Source of the DNA: Pyrrhosoma nymphula
Lineage: Eukaryota > Arthropoda > Insecta > Odonata > Coenagrionidae
Assembly (NCBI GenBank): GCA_963573305.1
Contig: OY754339.1
Span: 14,741,941 to 14,805,940 of the forward strand
Direction: 5' to 3'
Length of the DNA: 64,000 nucleotides
The stretch's first letter is position 1. Each line of letters starts with the position of its first letter. Under the pieces are notes generated by a model. The model was not told the origin of the DNA. It saw only the letters and a program-made list of their open reading frames with translations, and ran no database searches. Below, piece by piece: positions 59,568 to 64,000 of the stretch. Made by a program: the position numbers and the translations under genes.

Positions 59568-59697
59568 CTGCGGGAAACGTACATGTACGTGTGTACCGGC
59601 AAATGCGGGAAAAACGTTCTTGTAAGTTTGACCCTCTCTGTCTACCTGCTCCCTCAGCCCTTTCATATTTTTATGACCCGAACTCTTTCTTTCCAGC
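59568..59697 (-). repeat. Dispersed repeat shared with 31485-31602
   Basis: It is the complement of the text at 31485-31602, with matching GCGGGAAACGTACATGTACG, TTTGACCCTCTCTGTCTACC and CTCAGCCCTTTCATATTTTT. The minus-strand frame 59556-59774 keeps the same reading through the repeat as the other copy. Confidence 0.75.
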
Positions 59698-62032
59698 GGT
59701 GGACATTTGGGAATCCACCTTTTTACCCAAACCACTCCCTTCCCACGCTCTTTAGGGATCGCATACCACTGCAATGAGGCACGACCCTTTCTTCCGATTG
59801 CTCGCTCAATGGGCTATGGTTGTCTCAAAAGTTAGTTGTCTTATGCTCGCGCAGGGGCTCAATTATCAACGGATTTATTTGGTGTTGGGTATCAAATTAA
59901 ACAGAAAATTGCTAGAAAAAAAAACATTTTCATATTTGTTTTTAACAATTACGCCTATTGACAAATTTTCAAAATGTGTTCAAAGTCCCACTGATCCCTT
60001 AACAAGTGCCAGTGCCCACCCCCTGGGATCCCGGGAAAAGGGTCGGGAGGGGATTACATGAGTCATATAAATGCCCGGCCTCGGCCCGTGGGAAGGAGGG
60101 ATAGGCTCCGTCCGAATAGATATTTTTCGCACATGGTGGACGAAATGCGGTCTAGCTGCAGCAGCTTAAGGGTTAGTATAACTTATTGAGAAATTTAGAT
60201 ATGTTGGTTTTATCGTGAAAAATCGTTGGATCGTTCGTAAGCTGTCAATACTTGGAAGTTGCCTTTGGGGGATTAATCCTCCTTCGTTTATGTTGACGGG
60301 AGCTTATTCACCGAGCGCGCACCACCCAAATAAAAGCACACTCGCCGGCTGAAGGACCATCACCAGTGCCTTTACTACGAGTCCAAGGTGCCACAGTCAT
60401 CACATATTGATTTTCGAATTATTGGGGGGTAGGGGTATATAAAGACATCGGAGGGAATTACTAGTTGGAAAGAGGATTGAGGTCTCCTGCATGGTATGGG
60501 GAAAGGGTGAATTAGGAAAGGGGGACTAATGGTCGTCTCAATTCGACTGGAGGACATCCTTTCCATTTGACCCTTAGAAGAGGTCCTAACTAGGGACACC
60601 GAAAAATAACATAAAAATCATCACAAGTGGTGTTTGAAAACGACAAATATGGTAAATGAAATCGTTGGAAAAAGGTAAAAGCGGTGTTTAATGTCAGGAA
60701 AAGGAAGTCTCAATGGAAGGTATTTTTTAAACTTTAAATATAGACTTCGTACCAATGTGAATAAAATGTGTAATAGTACATTTGAGATCCAATGCACAAG
60801 TTAGGGATGCCCTACGCAACATTAAAACACATTAATTGAATTTCAAGTTCTTTTAAATCACCTAAAACATATATTTTATAGGCTAGTCAACAAATAAACA
60901 TTAGGCCTACAATGGGTGAACGTCAATTGCCCACACCTGGACCTAGTTTGTGAAGTATAAGGAGAGCATAATCTCAATATTTTCAGGCTTTATGTTTGTA
61001 CGCAATTCCGCAAAAATATGCCCATAGAAGGAAAAGGCACGTTCGCTATCTACGTGTGATGCTGGAATCCATATAGCTTAAACACTATTGTTTATAAAAT
61101 CAGTGTGATCATCTTGCATGTATCTCTCCGAATTCAATCTATGCTACAAATAAATAAAAAGAGTGACTATAGCCTTATGGTCTCACTGGTGTCTCGTCAT
61201 TAATATAAAATCGCGCAGTATATACCGACTTTCGAGAGAGTCCACCTCTTCAACGATAATGGCAGTGCAATTGCACTCAGGGGGAAAATGGTGATACAGT
61301 GTGAAGGAACCAGTGTTACCTTTACAGTGCTAGTGAAGGAGAAGAGGATGAAAGGCTACAAGTGAGCGGGTGCTATATGGTGCACACTAATTTTAAAAGA
61401 ACTAAACCTACTGAAAAACGGACGTCTGAACATTAACAAGATTGAAACACAATAAAATATTTTTGACTTTTTCTAAAAACTAATTATATCACTTTTTTAT
61501 ATAATTTTTTGGGGGTCACAGGTTCCAACGGGAACCAGTTCGACTCCTTCGAGAGACTTTCTTTTAAACTGTTTGTTCTGGAAGTGACATTTATGAAAGA
61601 CAGATAAATACTATTTTTTCCAATACTTCACCATTTATAGCTTTTGACTACATGTTATTTCAGGTTAAATTTACGGAGAATGTAGCACGGAAAGGTATGA
61701 TCTTCTTGCTCATCTCTACTTGTAGCTAGTAGATATGAGCAACAAGTGGCTAGAATATGGAGTAAGTGACATTAATGTCATTTTACGAAGGAACTCCCTT
61801 AAATGTGCTGCTGTAAAATGACTCAAATTTCATTTCAATCGCTCTCTGGCTACTTATGGAGAAACCTCTCCTCTATTTGATTAGGACTGAAAATTATGCC
61901 TCTCCACGCTATTTCGTTACAATTGGCCCATAAGATTACATGGTTTGAAATAGGATAATGGATGAATCTTTAAGGGGAAATAGTTAATTTTTCGATTCTT
62001 CCTCATTATCACAGCCCCGAGATTAATCGTAG
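59698..62032. other. Stretch without recognisable genes
   Basis: Short frames only. 61805-62000 has a faint resemblance to 6055-6240, which I did not consider strong enough to call. Confidence 0.35.
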
Positions 62033-62416
62033 AGCATATTACTAACATGAACGGGGCATTAATGAAGTCGGATGTACAGTCCGTCCGCTACTTTTCCCTT
62101 CCCAAGTTTCCCAATCTTCCCAAGAAACGGACTGGCTCATTTGTTTTTTGGAGAAAGTCAGTGACTAATTCATGAGCGATATATAGTTACTCGTCGCTTT
62201 TCTCCCGTCGGAGATGTTGATGTAGCTCTACATCAACATCTCCTACGGGAGAAAAGCGACGAGTAACTATATATCGCTCATGAATTAGTCACTGACTTTC
62301 TCCAAAAAACAAATGAGCCAGTCCGTTTCTTGGGAAGATTGGGAAACTTGGGAAGGGAAAAGTAGCGGACTGTACATCCGACTTCATTAATGCCCCGTTC
62401 ACGTTAGTAATATGCT
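62033..62416. repeat. Near-perfect 384-bp palindrome
   Basis: The arms run from AGCATATTACTAAC at 62033 to GTTAGTAATATGCT at 62416. They meet at a 2-nt turn (62226-62227) in GATGTAGCTCTACATC. I find only two single-base differences (near 62048 and 62210) and one 4-base indel (an extra GTCC in the left arm near 62073). The arms carry TGAACGGGGCATTAATG and its complement, a GC-rich end faintly like MITE M (TGCCCCGTTC). A transcript would fold into a hairpin of about 190 bp. No target duplication is evident. It could be a young foldback element or an assembly or library artefact. Confidence 0.9.
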
Positions 62417-64000
62417 AGTAACTCGAGTGCTTGTTGGAATTCCACCGCGTGAACGAAAGTTAGTGCCAACCCAAGTAAACTTGTTTACCACTCAAGAGTT
62501 GCTCTGGTTGGCGATTATCATCGGAATTTGAAATGTGTGTGAACGGAAGTTAATTGAAATCGTGGTTAAAATACGAGTGAAGAAAATGGAGGGTAAGCAG
62601 GAAGACGGCAGTGCCACACTGGAAGGGGAATTGAAGTTCTCCTATAATTTTGTTGTTGTACCTATTTATAATGACTATGTAAATAACAGTTAAACTGTTT
62701 TTAGGGTCGTAAAGTACTTATTTTTGAAGAATGTTTACTTATTAAATTCAAAAAGCTATAATGAGTGATACATGTTTTCACTGTTCCTTTTATATTAAAT
62801 TGTATTCTGTTAGTAGTGTTAACTGACATAGAAGTGTAAAAAAATAACTACTGCAGATTACGAACAAAGATGTTTATGTTATAAAAAGCTCCAAATTCTC
62901 TGTTAGCTCAAACACAAGCCTTTAAAAAATGTATCTTAATGATTTGCTTTTAATTCACATTTCAAACCATGGGTTATTTACTAAATTATCCAGCACCAAT
63001 GCTAGCATCTATGTGATTGTAGTTGCAACACACTTATTCTATGTGTTTGTTTTTGTATTTCATCTGTGATGGTCGAGTCGGTGACCCCAAAACTGTCCAA
63101 TTCTTCCTATATTCCAGACAAATCATTGTATAAATAATAATTGTATTTATCTAATCTGGAATAAAAATCATTGTTATTATTATTATTATTAATATGCTAG
63201 GAAGCCCATTCGAAGGAGGATGCATTGATTAAATTAACATTCTAGACGGATACCACAGACGCGTATGTTACTTCAGTGGTTTCTTCCTTCAGATTCCTTA
63301 CTCTTCACTGCTTGCTTTCTTCTACGGTGAACTAAAATTCGTGTGAAAGCATGAAAGTTAGAGCCACCACGTCAACCATCATGCAACCCTAGTAATGCAA
63401 ACGGAGCATGAGCCAATTGCTATCGTTATTTACCTACTTTCATGATATTTTTACAATCTTTATATTTTTCTAAATAATGCGAACAGTTTTTGATTGCCCT
63501 AGAAGTGAGGAGGATGCGATGCCATTTTTTCAAGAAATGGGCATTTGTACTTCCCATTCAAACATGCGAAAATGACCCCAAAAATAAAATTAACGTCATC
63601 GAAAGCATTCGGAGTTGTGGCGTGAAAACTCGCTGGCGAAATGTGGCAAAGATGTGTTACGCTGATGACCATGTGTTACCATCGTAAGAGCTCCATAATT
63701 AACGCCCAGGAAGAAATACCCGGAGTCAATGGCTGTCATGCAAACTCTTTGCGTTACATACGTTTGTTTTTCTCGGCGGTTGATTGGGGAGCGAAATAAG
63801 CCAATAAACGCAGTGAACTCCGTCGGAGGGAATGGAGGCAAGGTGAAAAGGAATCAGGTGGAAGTGTGAAGGAGCATATATTTTAATTTAAGCCAAGGCG
63901 GTCTGGTATTTCTCGCGGAAATTTTCCTCCATTGAAGGAGAATCCTGAGAACTTTTACCAGCGCCATACTAAACGATAAGTGATGAGAAGTTAAAGGGAA
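62417..64000. other. AT-rich stretch without recognisable genes
   Basis: It includes a TTA microsatellite at about 63170-63190. The frames at 63490-63841 are short and overlap in antisense. Nothing could be assigned. Confidence 0.4.
63170..63190 (+). repeat. ATT/TTA microsatellite
   Basis: About seven uninterrupted TTA units within AT-rich DNA. Confidence 0.8.

Noticed and set aside
61805..62000. A repeat shared with 6055-6240
   Set aside because: Only a short stretch (CTGGCTACTTAT with neighbours) matches well; the rest is not better than expected in AT-rich DNA.
63490..63687. A reverse-transcriptase catalytic box (YADD in the plus frame)
   Set aside because: Only the four residues match. 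The neighbouring RT blocks are absent on both sides, so chance is likely.
1..64000. CRISPR arrays, operons, ribosome binding sites or other prokaryotic features
   Set aside because: The sequence is eukaryotic in character (SINEs, LINEs, PLEs, MITEs, very low coding density) and no regularly spaced repeat array was seen.

Overview
The window is eukaryotic nuclear DNA that is AT-rich, gene-poor and built mostly from decayed mobile elements. I see no intact host gene and no exon I would defend. The mix (several lineages of Penelope-like retroelements, tRNA-derived SINEs, degenerate LINEs, and many short inverted-repeat DNA elements) fits a large invertebrate genome, most likely an arthropod. I cannot name a species.

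Layout. 1-2340: unassigned AT-rich DNA. 2395-2949: a tRNA-SINE and an inverted repeat built from SINE tails plus a shared module. 3990-5155: a LINE reverse-transcriptase relic. 9050-12690: two relics of one LINE family on either side of a Penelope-like (PLE) fragment. 13281-14400: a small hairpin, a terminal-inverted-repeat element and a second PLE lineage. 15412-15910: a duplicated segment with a structured RNA-like motif. 19270-21260: a decayed transposon-type protein with a PLE fragment inserted just behind it, flanked by a 15-bp duplication. 24040-27390: one copy of a dispersed family (called R1 here), a MITE with Harbinger-type features, and a palindromic TTAA element. 29454-32792: a composite of nested repeats including a third PLE lineage and a G-rich tract. 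33560-35165: two R1 copies, one split by a complete SINE. 35840-40985: a dense nest of MITEs, palindromes and LINE relics. 42365-48063: tRNA-like debris, a fourth PLE lineage, a TTAA palindrome inside a tandem repeat and another long inverted repeat. 49960-51120: a fourth R1 copy. 57472-57714: a second SINE type with target duplication. 62033-62416: a nearly perfect 384-bp palindrome.

The parts form an insertion record rather than a pathway. Several insertions can be proven inside the window because an uninterrupted copy of the target is also present. The 423-bp MITE at 39421 split a TIR element and duplicated TTA. The 532-bp palindrome at 45645 split a tandem repeat at TTAA. The SINE at 33860 split an R1 copy with a 13-bp duplication.

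The best candidates for something undescribed are: the TTAA palindromic family; the 384-bp palindrome; a recurring motif CTGANGA-T-hairpin-GAA whose hairpin stems differ in sequence yet still pair; the SINE with mirrored ends and its associated 65-bp module; and the unnamed transposon-type protein family at 19270-20590. All calls are by eye from the sequence. No database search or alignment program was run.
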